A stretch of DNA of 64,000 bases, from assembly GCA_011109175.1 (NCBI GenBank), contig RDEW01000029.1:592158-656157 (forward strand), written 5' to 3'. Source of the stretch: Dicyema japonicum. Taxonomy: Eukaryota; Dicyemida; Rhombozoa; Dicyemidae. Positions 12,678 through 23,759 of this stretch are shown piece by piece (the stretch's first letter is position 1; every line of letters begins with the position of its first letter). Under the pieces are notes generated by a model. It saw only the letters and a program-made list of their open reading frames with translations, was not told the DNA's origin and searched no databases. The position numbers and the translations under genes are program-made.

Positions 12678-14384
12678 TCAAAAATTATTTAGACATTGAA
12701 TTGTGTGCTTTTTTGCAGCCTTTTCTAATCGATTCTTAAACTCATCAGCATCCAATGATCGATAAAACAAATTTGACTTATCTTCCCACAAGGACTGCTG
12801 AATTTCCCGCACGTCTTTTTCAATTCTTTCTATCATTTCTCTCTTCACTTTCTCTCGTTCCTATAAATAGTAAATTATTAATTCTCACAAGTTTTAGCTC
12901 CTTGTTTATTTTATTTTCTTGGTTTTCACTGCTTTCAGATTTCTCCTTTAATCTGCTTATTTCCTCACGACAGAGCCTCTTCACATTGACAAGCTTATCC
13001 CCCCTTTTGATGGCCACATCCTTCAGCTTTTCTTTTTATGCGCAATAATATCCCTAACAGCTTCTTTTTGGATATTTAGACAATCATTAAAGTTCTTTCT
13101 GAAGATCTGTGGGTGTGAGATAGCAAAATCATACGGCCTCCTCTTGCTGTTGGGCGCTCAACATTCTACTTTTGTTGACCACAGACATATCATTGTAGTA
13201 ACGATAGGCTCGGGCACGTTCTATCCTCCGATTCAGAATTACTGACCGAATTTGGAGTTCTTTATTTCTCTCCGACTTTAAAGATTTCTAAAATCCCCTG
13301 ATATGTCAACCATCTTCATCAAGTGATCACTGTCATTCTTAATGTAGTCCATTAACATTTCTTGTCGTCTGATGAGGTCTTCAATCTGGTTGCACTAACA
13401 AATCTAACTTTTCTTTGTGAGACATTCTTTGTGGTCTCAACATCCAACAAGGCTCGTTTCAGTCTGGCTGATTGAGTAGAAAACCTTCTCCACAGCACGT
13501 GCATCATCTCTTGAGAAAGTTCAAGATGTGGGAAATGTTCGAGCATAACAGTAAACAAATTCAAATCGTTGATAATCGGTTCTAGTGTTATTTAACAGTA
13601 CAACGTGATTTTTTTGAAGAATTTAAGTAACGACTTGGTTGCACGTTGTGAGATTTTTTCACTTTATTTTTGATTTTCTTAGAATAATCATGTGATTCTG
13701 GTATAATCACAGGTTTGTCCTCAAATTTTATGTGTTGTCCCCTATTGGATTCATTTTTACTAGCACGAATTCTATAATTGAGCTCGTAAACTGAGATGTG
13801 TACTTTGCATCATCGGAGAAGGTCATGGAGTTATCGGTGGTCCCTTCTTCCAAATTGATGGCTAAATCACATTCATCAGAAGGTGGATCCTCTACTGATG
13901 GTATGTCTTCGGGAGGAATACAAAGGATTGGAGGGTCATTTAACTGTATATTTTCGAATGTTGGTAAAGGATTTTTGTGAATTATTGAGGATGTTATGCA
14001 TTCGTAGAAAGTACTAAGTATTTCGACAAAATTTCCGATGTCTTCCACACATCTGTTGACGAGTCCCTCAGCGGAAATGTGATTTAGAGGGATTAAAAGT
14101 ATTTCATCACAGAGAATATTAAGAATTGTCTGACAAACCTCAATTTTGGATTCCTTTGAGTCTTCCCGTTTTTCTGAGAACTAAGTCAATGTTTACTTTT
14201 AGTTTTACGTCCATAAATCGTTTCAAATATTTTAACAAGAAGATCAGAATTGAGACCGTCCATATTACTAATTAATGGGAGGCCTATTGCTTTGAGTAGT
14301 TCATTCGTGGCCACAAATAATTCGTCTAATATAATATAAAACTAGCAAACCCTCACAAATTGGACGGGTTAATACAAGAGACAT
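12678..14384 (-). CDS. CEP95: CEP95-like centrosomal protein, 10 exons
   Basis: Exons (minus) 14351-14384, 14197-14325, 13761-14173, 13605-13719, 13409-13581, 13311-13385, 13135-13287, 13059-13106, 12889-13026 and 12678-12860 give 486 aa in one frame; introns are 25, 23, 41, 23, 23, 23, 28, 32 and 28 nt. CEP95 (CCDC45) is a centrosome/basal-body protein. The N-terminal CH-like domain (about residues 12-100) has the family pattern ending in ILLIPLNHIS; the middle is acidic and low-complexity; the C-terminal half is coiled coil with RRIERARAYRYYND and a terminal ELDAER-like block (here SLDADEFKNRLE), both matching the vertebrate C-terminus. It is shorter than human (~820 aa) mainly in the middle. 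The 41-nt intron boundary (13720-13760) is the least certain. A ciliary role fits a ciliated animal. Confidence 0.88.
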
Positions 14385-14519
14385 CAGAGTTTTGGTTCTT
14401 TCTCTATAGTTACTAATTTTAATTATTATAATATTATTTATTTTAAATAATAATTAGTACAATAATTAATTTATTATGATTAAAAGTGACTTCTTGACGA
14501 CCAGAATACGGGCCACTTC

Positions 14520-14905
14520 TACTTGGTTCTAGGTAAATTTATCGCCGGTAAATTCAAGGGACCACGTGACGGTTATCAACTAAAAATGAACCAATGTGAT
14601 TTTGGAGATTAAATCAGCGAGGTCCCCAAGATAGAAGAAATCGAAAAAAATTGATTCTTAAAAAAAGTGTTAAAATGAGATTTTTAAATTCTAATTTACG
14701 ATATGTACCGCGTAGGTAGGTCTTTGGTTAAAACGGTCGCTTCATGTTAATGCGGAAAAGTTTTCATAATAAGAATTTTCACCAGTGGTACCTATCGCCG
14801 ATTTTATCTCCAAAATCACACTTTAAAAATAAGACCTCTTCTATCTAGGAACCCACCCACGTAGTCCCTTGAAATTATCTTGCGATAAATTTACCAATTA
14901 CCTTT
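14520..14905. repeat. Imperfect inverted repeat (foldback/MITE-like)
   Basis: The left arm around 14530-14640 (CTAGGTAAATTTATCGCCGG...) is the reverse complement of 14770-14905 (...GCGATAAATTTACC), separated by about 120 bp of A/T-rich DNA. A further copy of the right arm is at 60-195. Confidence 0.55.
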
Positions 14906-15079
14906 CTACTTTTGTTTGTGTCCGCCTCTGAATTCTGCATAGCACAAATAAATCTTAAAGATTTATGGGAGCGGCCTTCTCTACTATGACGTTCTTGTTA
15001 GTCACAATAGAATAAAAAATTATAATGAATTTTTTGTTATTGAGAGAAGTTTGGATTATCTGCTATATGATCAGGTAGC

Positions 15080-15575
15080 ATAGTCGTCGAATCCACCTGA
15101 CTCATGAGACGCCCATTGCCTGGTCGGTATCCAAAAGGATCCCTCTCCGACCTAGTGAACTAGACAAAACCTTTTTCAGGTATATATACGATGTATTAAC
15201 TTGATTGCCTTACAAGACATCTACATGTACTCATATCGGACCATATGAACATAGTCTATCCTTTGTACCTACATAAGAACAAAAGCACGGAATGAAGGTC
15301 TCCGATGAAGAGATTGTCTTTGCAGCAGACTAGCTTTGTAGAGATGGCATGGACTAGTCGTTTCCGCTGAATTGGGAAAAGAGTGAGTTGGCGACAAACT
15401 CTTCTTCTAAAAGGAGAGTGATTGCCAACAATTTGGATTGAAATTCTACTTGATCATTTTCCTCGAGAAGCTGGGACGCCTGGCTGCACTAAAAAGTTGC
15501 AATCGTAAGAGGCTATGCAACGTCGATTATGTCAGCGGGGACCATTTTTGATTGGTTTTTGTGTTTTTAATAAAA
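15080..15575 (+). mobile_element. SINE-like piece and LINE family F tail
   Basis: 15085-15180 resembles 59740-59800 (CCACCTG, GCCCA-TGCC, GGTAT-AAAAAGGATC). 15360-15575 matches 55790-55960: a fragment ending LEKLG-like coding and the tail GGCGGGGACCA-TTTTTGATTG. Confidence 0.5.
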
Positions 15576-15682
15576 TTTAAGAGTTAAAACAAAAATTATG
15601 ATAATTTACTTCTTTAGTTAAAATGATCTATTTTTTCAAATAATTGTTAAGACAATAAAAATGAACAATTACAACAATAAAG

Positions 15683-16072
15683 TCACTTCTTTTGTATTTT
15701 AGCTATAATAATATGACAAACAAACCTTTATTCAATGGTTTGTTCTTTTTATTAGCTCTCTTACTCTTCTCACTACTTTGGTTAGTATTAACATTAGAAA
15801 TTACGTCATCAGGGATCCTCATATATTTTATGCAGTTACCTCTAATATAGCACTCATTTAACTTCCAAAAATTGTCTCCATCCTGTTTCGTAATAATGTG
15901 GACTTACTCTTGAGGTACAAATAGCCTCCTTTAGGTAGAGATTCATAAAGTTGTCGCACCTCATCAAATGACCGTTGTAAGTATCACCATTTTTCAGTTC
16001 CACCAACTAAGAGTTTTACAATTAAACCACCATTGGGTTGTTTATTGCTCCTTTCAGCAAAGATAGAGGCAT
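15683..16072 (-). CDS. LSM4: U6 snRNA-associated Sm-like protein LSm4, 4 exons
   Basis: Exons (minus) 16031-16072, 15908-16006, 15726-15882 and 15683-15702 give 105 aa; introns are 24, 25 and 23 nt. LSm4 is a subunit of the LSm2-8 ring that binds the U6 snRNA 3' end and of LSm1-7 in mRNA decay. Seen: [14 protein letters not shown] start, Sm1 with [31 protein letters not shown], and Sm2 with [16 protein letters not shown]. The tail is short and basic instead of the long RG tail of human LSm4 (139 aa). The start codon directly follows an AG, as at a 3' splice site. A 22-nt GT...AG segment inside exon 3 (15818-15839) is a decoy: it encodes the conserved Sm2 motif. It is divergently paired with POT1, 105 bp away. 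Confidence 0.95.
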
Positions 16073-16177
16073 CTATTAATATAATAAACAACACTACCAT
16101 GTTGAAGTTTTAATTATTTAAACTTTTATTTAAATAAAATTAATTAATATTAATTCAAATAAATTCCCGGTATTAAA
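16073..16177. promoter_or_regulatory. LSM4/POT1 bidirectional intergenic region
   Basis: Only 105 bp, almost entirely A/T, separate the start codons of two divergent genes. Promoter elements for both, and both 5' UTRs, must lie here unless transcription starts inside a gene. No clear TATA box or other motif stands out. Confidence 0.5.
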
Positions 16178-18406
16178 ATGTCCCGATTGTACGTCAATGA
16201 GTTAAAAATCGGAGAATTTTACGACAAATTTATTAAAGTTCTTATATTTAAGTAATATTAGTGTGTAATTGTCAGTAATCCCAATCACACCAAATATAAT
16301 AGTGGGAAAAATGAGTTTATTAGATTCTTTGCCGAAACTGGTATCTTTAATGGCAATATTAGACAATTCCGAACTCATTGAGGTGTTTTTGTTGGGGATG
16401 CTATCAAACTCTGTTCTTCTCTCCGATCTGAGGTCCTCATATTACAAACTCATAGGCCGTCATTGAATTCTCGGGATTTCGTGTACAGAGTCCTGATCCA
16501 CATGCTGTCTTCTCCTCACGCCAGTCAGTCTTCAGAATAATTCTTAAACAAAACGATCATTTTCAATTATCCACTAGTTTTCTTCCTAAAACCCAGTCAA
16601 TCACACAATTACCTCCACCATCAAGCTACACATCTCTAGCAAATATTACCTCTGGTAACTCATACAACATTATGGCTATTGTGAGATACTTTCGCCCTGC
16701 CAAAAAGTCAGTACGTGGACCTGGTATTACCATTATTAATGATAGATTATTTTGTATACTTACGATAACAGACCATACACTTACTGGAATGCCATATGAT
16801 AAAATAGTTTGTCTTCTTTTTGCGAGGGAGTTACGCTTTCTCCCTTCTGATGTTGTCTTGGGGGATGTCATTAGACTACACAGACTTAAAGTTTATGCTA
16901 TAGTTATTTAGATTACTATTCATGATGGGAAACTACAGGGACAGAATCGACCAGGAATGTCATGGCTTGTTTTCAGTCGGGCATTGGAATATCGTATTGG
17001 ACTCTCCAGTTCTGATGACTACTCCCTCCCCAGAGATGAGGATATTTCATACGTTCACTCACTTGCTGATTGGTTCTCTTCAAATCCCCACATTGATGAG
17101 ACTGGCGATAAGGTTTGTCTATTACAATGCATTCAAGACAGCTGATGTCCCCAAGATGGACGAATTAATGTACATGTGCAGACCGACCTGGAATGGAGGG
17201 ATCAATCACTTGAGTATTCCTACACAGATATTATAGTACAATCCTTCGATGGATTTACTAATGTGGGAGTACAAAGTCTATTTCACACACCTGACATGTC
17301 CAAAGAAAATCCACTCAGTTTATCACATTCTCACAATATATCGTTGGGATGACTGCCTCTGTTTACTGTCAGATTGTGGGGACTACGAGACGTAGATTGG
17401 ATTGGTCAGAAGTAATCATTTTGGCAAGGGATGGAACCTTAAATTATATTAGGCATTTCATGTGGTTATTAAAGTAAACACAGTCGTAAGACTAATCAAT
17501 GGCCAATAATGATGAATGTAAGACATATTGAAGACATTGACTGTTTGGATAACATTGTTGAGGTATCCGTCCATCCAAGTTCTATTCCCTCCAAATTAAC
17601 TGTAGCTGTGATGTTATTACATAGATTGGTGATTATGTACTATTAGAGGATGTCACCTTTGAGATATTGGATGACTCCTCTGTTAGGTTTAGATTATTAG
17701 GAAGGTTTGTTATTAATTAGTATTACAGTATTAATATTGTCTGTGATGACATTCATGCTTTGGAGAGTAGAATTAAGAGTTTGTCGTCATCAAAGAGGAA
17801 ACCTTTCATTCGTAGTAGAATTGATGCTCCTTACATACTACAGTGTAACCACCCAAGGACTACAACTGAGTCCTTTGAGAGTAATGTCCCAGGTAGTGTT
17901 CTTTTTATGAAGAGATGAACATCTTCCTCTCTTTTCTCTATTCGAAGAAATCCCTTTGAAAAGTCAATGTACAACATTGTTGTCAAATTCATTGATTTCT
18001 GGCCATCTTCTTCTGAACAAATGTTTTTCCCACATTGTCCCCATTGTTTTTGTCCCCCGCTGGTTTGTTCTGATTCCTGGAAATTTTCGGTTGATGGGAG
18101 TTTCTCAGAACAGACGGGAGATGTATGCACTGTGTGTAATGAGAATTTATGTTCTGATTTCTTGGTTTATTTGGTTGTTTCTGACTTTGGGGATTGGGCT
18201 GTCGTTGAGTTGGGAGATTCATCCAAGGTTTGTATTATACGTATTTGTAGTTGTTCTCAGAGATGACGTCTGATATAGAATTTTCCAATTATTATGCCAG
18301 ATTACAGAGACTATGTCAGGTTGAAACTGTAGAGATATGCATATCGCCTGTCTATTCTGGGGGAAGAGTTAAACTTATTTTAAATGTCATAAATTGCTAC
18401 TTTTGA
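16178..18406 (+). CDS. POT1: POT1-like telomere end-binding protein, about 12 exons
   Basis: Exons 16178-16251, 16276-16340, 16383-16432, 16456-16890, 16912-17116, 17156-17262, 17319-17461, 17484-17601, 17625-17704, 17729-17892, 17915-18227 and 18251-18406 (about 636 aa). Introns are 24, 42, 23, 21, 39, 56 (or 50), 22, 23, 24, 22 and 23 nt. POT1 binds the single-stranded G-rich telomere overhang and belongs to shelterin. Seen: OB1 around 16630-16990 (YNIMAIVRYFRPAKK, VCLLF, GDVIRLHRLKI), OB2 around 17330-17720 (VYCQIVG, LARDGT, IGDYVLLEDV), and a C-terminal OB with a zinc-type CPHC...CTVC and a matching last 50 residues. About 115 residues precede OB1 and look like another OB fold; human POT1 starts at OB1. 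The 39- and 56-nt introns are least certain, and one base is out of frame near 17940-17965 (assembly indel or real frameshift). Confidence 0.85.
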
Positions 18407-18499
18407 TGTATTTGTTAATTTTATTGACTTATTATTTCAAATTATTATTAAACCATTTCCATGAGAGCCATTTATACGTCGATAAATACGAATTGTATC

Positions 18500-19760
18500 C
18501 CTGAAGTTTGAAAGAGATCTCACATAAAACCAACTCGAAGGCGGGCAATCCTGCAGAGGAACTATCATCTTATACACCAATATCAATCCTATGGGCTTCT
18601 CAAGAATTCTCGAATGGATGGTCCTCGATTGTATTCGAGATGGCATCCCAATGTCTGATTTTAACGTAAGGTAACGGACAAACCATTCAACTTCCATACA
18701 CTTGACGACTTCTCCCAATTTATTTCTGAAAGATTCAACACATTGAAACCATATCTATGAACTGTTCTTGTTTCTTTGGGCATTACCAAAACATTTGATT
18801 CAGTCTCAAAAAAGTCTCTAACGAAAAACAACACGTGAAATCAAGGACTCGCTTTCTCTTAAATGGTTAAGAGAATGATCAATTCCTTAACCCAATGGTC
18901 GGAAAGACTACACGTGGAAGTGTCACTTACAAAATAATTTGTGATCCTCTTTACATCTTATACAAGTAACCCACGATTGACGATGTTGCAATTCTTTTTA
19001 CGGCCACACCAACGATCCTGGAAGTTATTTTGATCAAAGATTTACATGTGCAAAGCATGTTGAGAATCAGATGATTGCGGAACTTACGAGAATGAGAATC
19101 CTGAAGATAATCTCAAAACCCCTCAGAGAAAACGTCGGCCCCTTTCTGCTGTCTATCGGCAATTTGTACAACCGGCACTAACTTACGCAAGTGAATCGTG
19201 GTCAATGGCCATTTCCCGATCCTCTCTCTTGAAACTGTCCACAATGCAGGAATTTGCCAAAAGAGTCATTGAGCATAATTGAAGCAGTTTTGATTGGACA
19301 ACAAGAGAAGATGGTGAGGATAGCTACTCTGTCTAACAGCCTCCTCTATGAAGATATGAACAAATACCTTAAAAACCGTCCTAGATACGAGATAACCACA
19401 TGTCTTTTCTGGAAAGCCATCCAGATTCTCGTCCACGTCGAATACAACCTTCCTGGACCTTCCCTGGGTCACTTAGTTAGTTGGGAACTTTTCCTTTAGC
19501 CCAGTGATCCTGAAGTAATATTAATAATTCTGAGTTCCCTCATAGCTACTCCAAACATTTTGTATTCGAGAGTAGAATTCTGATCATCCTTAGACTTGAG
19601 TCAATCCAAAAATTGTTCCAGTACTTTAGTTATGCCTGTTAATCACATCAGATGCTTTGACCCCAACGAGCTTGTAAAGGAGGAGGATCTATCCAAGCTG
19701 AGAACATGGATTAAACTTGTCGGATCACTTAGTGGTCTTAGAATAAAAATTTAATTTAAT
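18500..19760 (+). mobile_element. LINE fragment (family A/C-like), dead
   Basis: Remnants of reverse transcriptase in changing frames (PISILWASQEF, ITKTFDSVS, YASESWSMAISR). The 3' hairpin is at 19723-19737, here reduced to almost no loop. Confidence 0.7.
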
Positions 19761-19789
19761 TCAAAAATTAACTTAGTATTTCTTTTTAA

Positions 19790-20125
19790 AGAGTCTTGGC
19801 TCTATCAGAGGCTGATCTTCGATGGGTTGTTATCAGTGCATAATTTGAAGAAATCCATTTGCACAGGTGGCTTCTCAGCCAAAGCATCTACCACTTTCAA
19901 ATGGGAAGAAAGTTATATCGTTTGATCTTTTGTTTGCTAGGCTAGCTCGAAAGGCTCCAACTGAACCGAGAATCCGGTGGCTTCCAGTCCCCACGCAATA
20001 GCTCCGTTGATGGCTTTATGCCTCCAGTGCTTCTTCGGCGGGAGATGCGTGAAAATCTTTTAAATCGACCATCCATCCGCATCTATACAGGTAGGCCACG
20101 CAAACATTCAATCCGACAAACCAAT
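19790..20125 (-). mobile_element. C-terminal fragment of an R2/R4-type LINE
   Basis: Minus-strand coding remnants read KKHWRHKAINGAIAWGLEATG followed by PFE, a C-terminal segment typical of LINEs with a restriction-like endonuclease. Broken by stops. Confidence 0.5.
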
Positions 20126-20129
20126 TATT

Positions 20130-20450
20130 GTTATTATTAACCCCGGATACACCGAGAAAGAAGTTAACAGTAAACAACCAATTAAGTTTATTCAATTTCC
20201 ACTGCTACAAAAACGAAGTCCTTCAACGTCACACAAGTCCATACAGAACCAGTATAAAAGGTAAAAGACGTCCATTCCATGCAATCGTGGAAACCCTTTC
20301 AATAAAGTGGGGAAGAGCAAATGATTATTTTTAGTGCAAACCTGGTACAGGTGGATCACATAACTCCATTCTAGTAAGAAAAAGAATAGGATGAACAAAC
20401 AAAACAAACAGAAATCTTCAACCAATTAATCACATAGCACCATATTGCCG
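20130..20450 (-). repeat. SINE B copy
   Basis: Inverted copy of the 59640-59965 element: starts with the 3' end AACCCCGGATACACCGAG, then the GTGGAAACCC core and GGTGGATCACAT near 20345. Confidence 0.65.
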
Positions 20451-21180
20451 AAAAAGGGGCCATATTGCCGAAAAAAATGGTAATTGACCTCTCTTAAGGT
20501 CTTAACTATCCGTCAAATGGAGGAATTATGTTGTATTGATATTAATAGTTTCTCGTAATGGGTCACAATTAACTCAGTTTGTTCTTCTGCACTCCATAAT
20601 AATTTCTCATTTCCATTCCTAACTCTGGTTTGTCTGTCAAAGCAAGCTTATCGTGCGTACATTTTTGCATTATATTTCAGCTTGTTTATTGCATTTATTC
20701 GAGATGATAGTTCTATTCTAGAAGATGCTTCTTAAGTTTATTTATTTTCACTCTTACACACTGCATCTTACCTTGAACGGCATTTCTTACACTACATCAG
20801 TCATATTTGATTTTTTCTTGCATATATATCTCAATTTCCTCACTAAATCTGCAACTTCTGGGTGAAAGACTTCACACACATCCTATTCTTTTCTCTTGAT
20901 ATTTCCCAGATATTTTATTAATAATGTTCATTATATGGTCTAACTTAGTTATTCTCTGTAATTTTAAATGTACCAGAGATCTCCACGAGCGCTGCTGGCT
21001 CTTTGGGCAAATGTCGTTCGCAATCCTGAAAGGGAATAGCCGTGCAGTCAAAATGGATGTTGTCTTTGAATTGATTGTTCAACGATTTTAAATTTGAAGT
21101 GTTTCATAGACAAAATGTCCAGATTACAATTCTGTGATCACAACAGTTGTCGAACCTTCATATTATATTAAAAAATTAAA
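20450..21180. other. Unassigned region with short direct repeat
   Basis: Starts with two tandem copies of CCATATTGCCGAAAAA (about 20440-20475). The minus strand has short open stretches (e.g. RVKINKLKKHLL) that I could not assemble; probably a decayed element. 20985-21040 is an inverted copy of the CTATTCCCTCTCAGGATRGCG repeat. Confidence 0.3.
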
Positions 21181-21569
21181 ATTATTTTCAAACACCAAGG
21201 GTAACTAAACTAACTAACTCCTCGATCCTGACTCGTTCCAGTATTCCAGAACTTGTCACCAGGTAACGACGTTGTCCCCGGGAAAGAATTGTTGGATCTT
21301 CTTGATGCCGGTCAGGAATCGGGCGTCTCCTAATTAAGGTGGATCGAGTGACGCCATCGGAAGGAAGGAAAATAATTTTTACAAACTGTCCACGTAGCAC
21401 CAATGACAAACTATCGACGTAACACCACATGGCGCCACGCGATAAATCTGAACTGCAGTTAAGAGAAATCCCTGACTTTGACCGGACACATAATTTAGTC
21501 AATCTGATTATATATATAGGGGTAACTCCCCATCCGAATTTCTTTATTCTCTCTTCCAGGTAGTTTTAT

Positions 21570-21830
21570 GACAGGCATGGTCCATAAATGCAGTATTGCA
21601 CAGAAAGAAATTATTTGGAAAACAGAAATAACAAAAGTAAAAGTTTCTTTTCTGATAAATACATCAACTGGGTAAGTTTTAGCCTCAATTTTTGCAATAA
21701 ATAATAGTGAGGACGACTCATGTGTGTTCTAGCTAACGTCCAATAATAGTCCTGTTCAGTTGATCTTTCGTTACTCTCCTAAAATATGGTGAATACATAT
21801 ATATAATTGTTATGAAAAATTTGAAGTGAC
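21570..21830 (+). CDS. Possible truncated spliced gene fragment
   Basis: ATG at 21570 opens a frame (MTGMVHKCSIAQ...) that continues across a 36-nt and then a 24-nt GT-AG segment into CVPVQLIFRYSPKI, after which the frame fails shortly before a LINE fragment begins near 21880. It may be a host gene whose 3' part was displaced by the LINE. Not recognised. Confidence 0.25.
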
Positions 21831-21879
21831 ATTTTCAAATTATGAAATTTTATACCAGTAATTCGTTCAAATCCACAAA

Positions 21880-23290
21880 ATTGTAGATTCGGTTTGATAC
21901 AATCCATGTTGGTGCAAAGGAGTGGAGAGAATTCCGTGGTGTCAAGTGAAAGATACCATAGTCTTGAAACTTTTCTCTATGTTTATAGTGCTTGTATAGA
22001 GTCATTCCTTATCTATGGGTTCCAAGGATGATTTGAAAGTGATGAGGGGAATATTCTTGTAGAGCTTCTTGATAGATCTATGAGATATGCCATTAAATTG
22101 GTATATGGACTCGATTTAAAGTCCAAAATACCACCCAATTATAAGGGATGTAAAGATCCATTGGAAAATTATTGCACCACTTGAAAAAAATAACTCTTGT
22201 TCAGTGCAAGGGTTAATAAAATTAAGAGACATGTGTTGTCTTGTTATAGAGACTTTCATCAACTAATACAAACTTGTTAGTTCTCCTGTTTAATTAGTCT
22301 CTAGTAATGAGTTTTTTAATAAAATTCTCTTCCGTCTTTGCTTTAATCGATCTCAGTCGAATTCAAGAGTCAATGAATAAATATTCATACTGGCTTCAGA
22401 ACAGGTAGGTCTACGGTCGGTATAGTGTGGTGCCATAAATGGCATTGCGCTATTCAACAAAGATTTCGAAGTGCCACAACTATCCTTGGAATAAGATATC
22501 TGTACACTACGTCGTGGAAAACTAATTGAAGTACTCAAAAGTTTTCTGGATAGATACTCAGTCATCTTGATACAAACTCTTCTTTCCAAGCTGAGGCTTA
22601 GGGTTCGCATTGGAAAAACCTTACATTGGGAAATCACGAAATATTGAGCACACATCAGGAGATCCTCTATCTCCTTTACTATTCCTCATTTATTTGGAAT
22701 TAACTCGACCTCATAAAGTTATACAGTAATAAATTTATGGAAATTGTGTACGCTGATAACATGAATTTGTCTCAAATTACTGGGAAGTATTCTGGCATCT
22801 GCTTGAGGTAGCACCCGCTCTTCTAGATAATTGGTTCATATCCATGAACATCTCAAACACGGGATCAAACAGATAGAAATGAAAGATGGAGAAAGTCCAA
22901 GAAACTCGGTTCCCTCTTTAGGGATTCCGAAGACATCACAAGAGAAAATTACTATCGACAGTGATGACGACTAAATCAATCTAAAGTAATTGATAAAAAT
23001 GTTCTGTTTTCCTTTCCCATCTCCTCAGATTATATGTGAATCCGATTCTCACATTTAATTCGGGTATATTGGGAATCTCTAAGCTCGAAGAGAAGGGGCT
23101 TGACTTATTCCACAGAAAGCAACTTCGGTCCCTTTTAGAACTGAAATGGCCAATAATGCTGAAAAAGAAAGCGTTTTGTGAAATATGATTTACGGGACCT
23201 ATAAGTATGTTAGTCACAAAGGCAGGGTGAGATCTGTTTGGTCGAATTTTAAGAATGGACATACGTCAGCAAATGTAACCATGTAAAACT
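21880..23290 (+). mobile_element. LINE family D fragments
   Basis: Reverse-transcriptase pieces in different frames: ETFLYVYSACIESFLIYG (about 21970), then HTSGDPLSPLLFLIYLEL (about 22650), related to the GDSLSPLIFTIYLETAL of the copy at 40734-41003. The order shows two overlapping insertions. Confidence 0.65.
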
Positions 23291-23499
23291 ACTAGGACTA
23301 TCTAATGAAAGATTTCGTCGACGTTCACGTACGACGCTTCCCGAAATTCTTAATAATGATTTGTGACTGGTAAATAAAACACTGAAGAAGTCGCAGACCC
23401 AGGAGCGTGTCAAAGCCTTCTGCTACACGGGGTGAATGTATGATAATGATCCCCCTTATAACTAACTTAAAAATCGTGACTAAAATTATAGATGTTTTC

Positions 23500-23620
23500 A
23501 AATTAAATTGTTTTATTGCGTGGCTATTCCCTCTCAGGATGGCGAGAGAAATTCGCCCAAATAACCAGCAGCACTCACGAGCGATCCGATTCCCTAGACG
23601 ACTCAAGAATTCCAACGTCG
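23500..23620 (+). repeat. Short dispersed repeat (CTATTCCCTCTCAGGATRGCG)
   Basis: About 65 bp shared with 45630-45690 (same strand) and 20985-21045 (inverted); shorter relatives at 47965-48010 and 57375-57445. It contains a small dyad around GCGAG...TTCGC. Confidence 0.6.
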
Positions 23621-23759
23621 CAGGCGAAAGGAACCAGACGTCTCAACGGCGAATGGAACAAAACAAAAAAATCCTTGGGTAGGACCGCGTACTTTGTTTT
23701 ATTTAATTTAAAAAAAGATGTTTTCATACATGAGAATGAATAAATAAAAAATCAAGTAA

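Noticed and set aside
15818-15839. A 22-nt GT...AG segment inside LSM4 exon 3
   Set aside because: It encodes the conserved Sm2 motif CIKYMR; removing it would destroy the fold and the frame. It is a decoy, useful as a warning that length and GT-AG alone do not define introns here.
17956-18273. Overlapping 105-aa ORF in POT1
   Set aside because: Alternative frame of the zinc-OB exon; the other frame has the Cys motifs and joins the flanking exons.
23407-23743. Two overlapping plus-strand ORFs (91 and 75 aa)
   Set aside because: They coincide with a dispersed repeat found at three other places and encode nothing recognisable.
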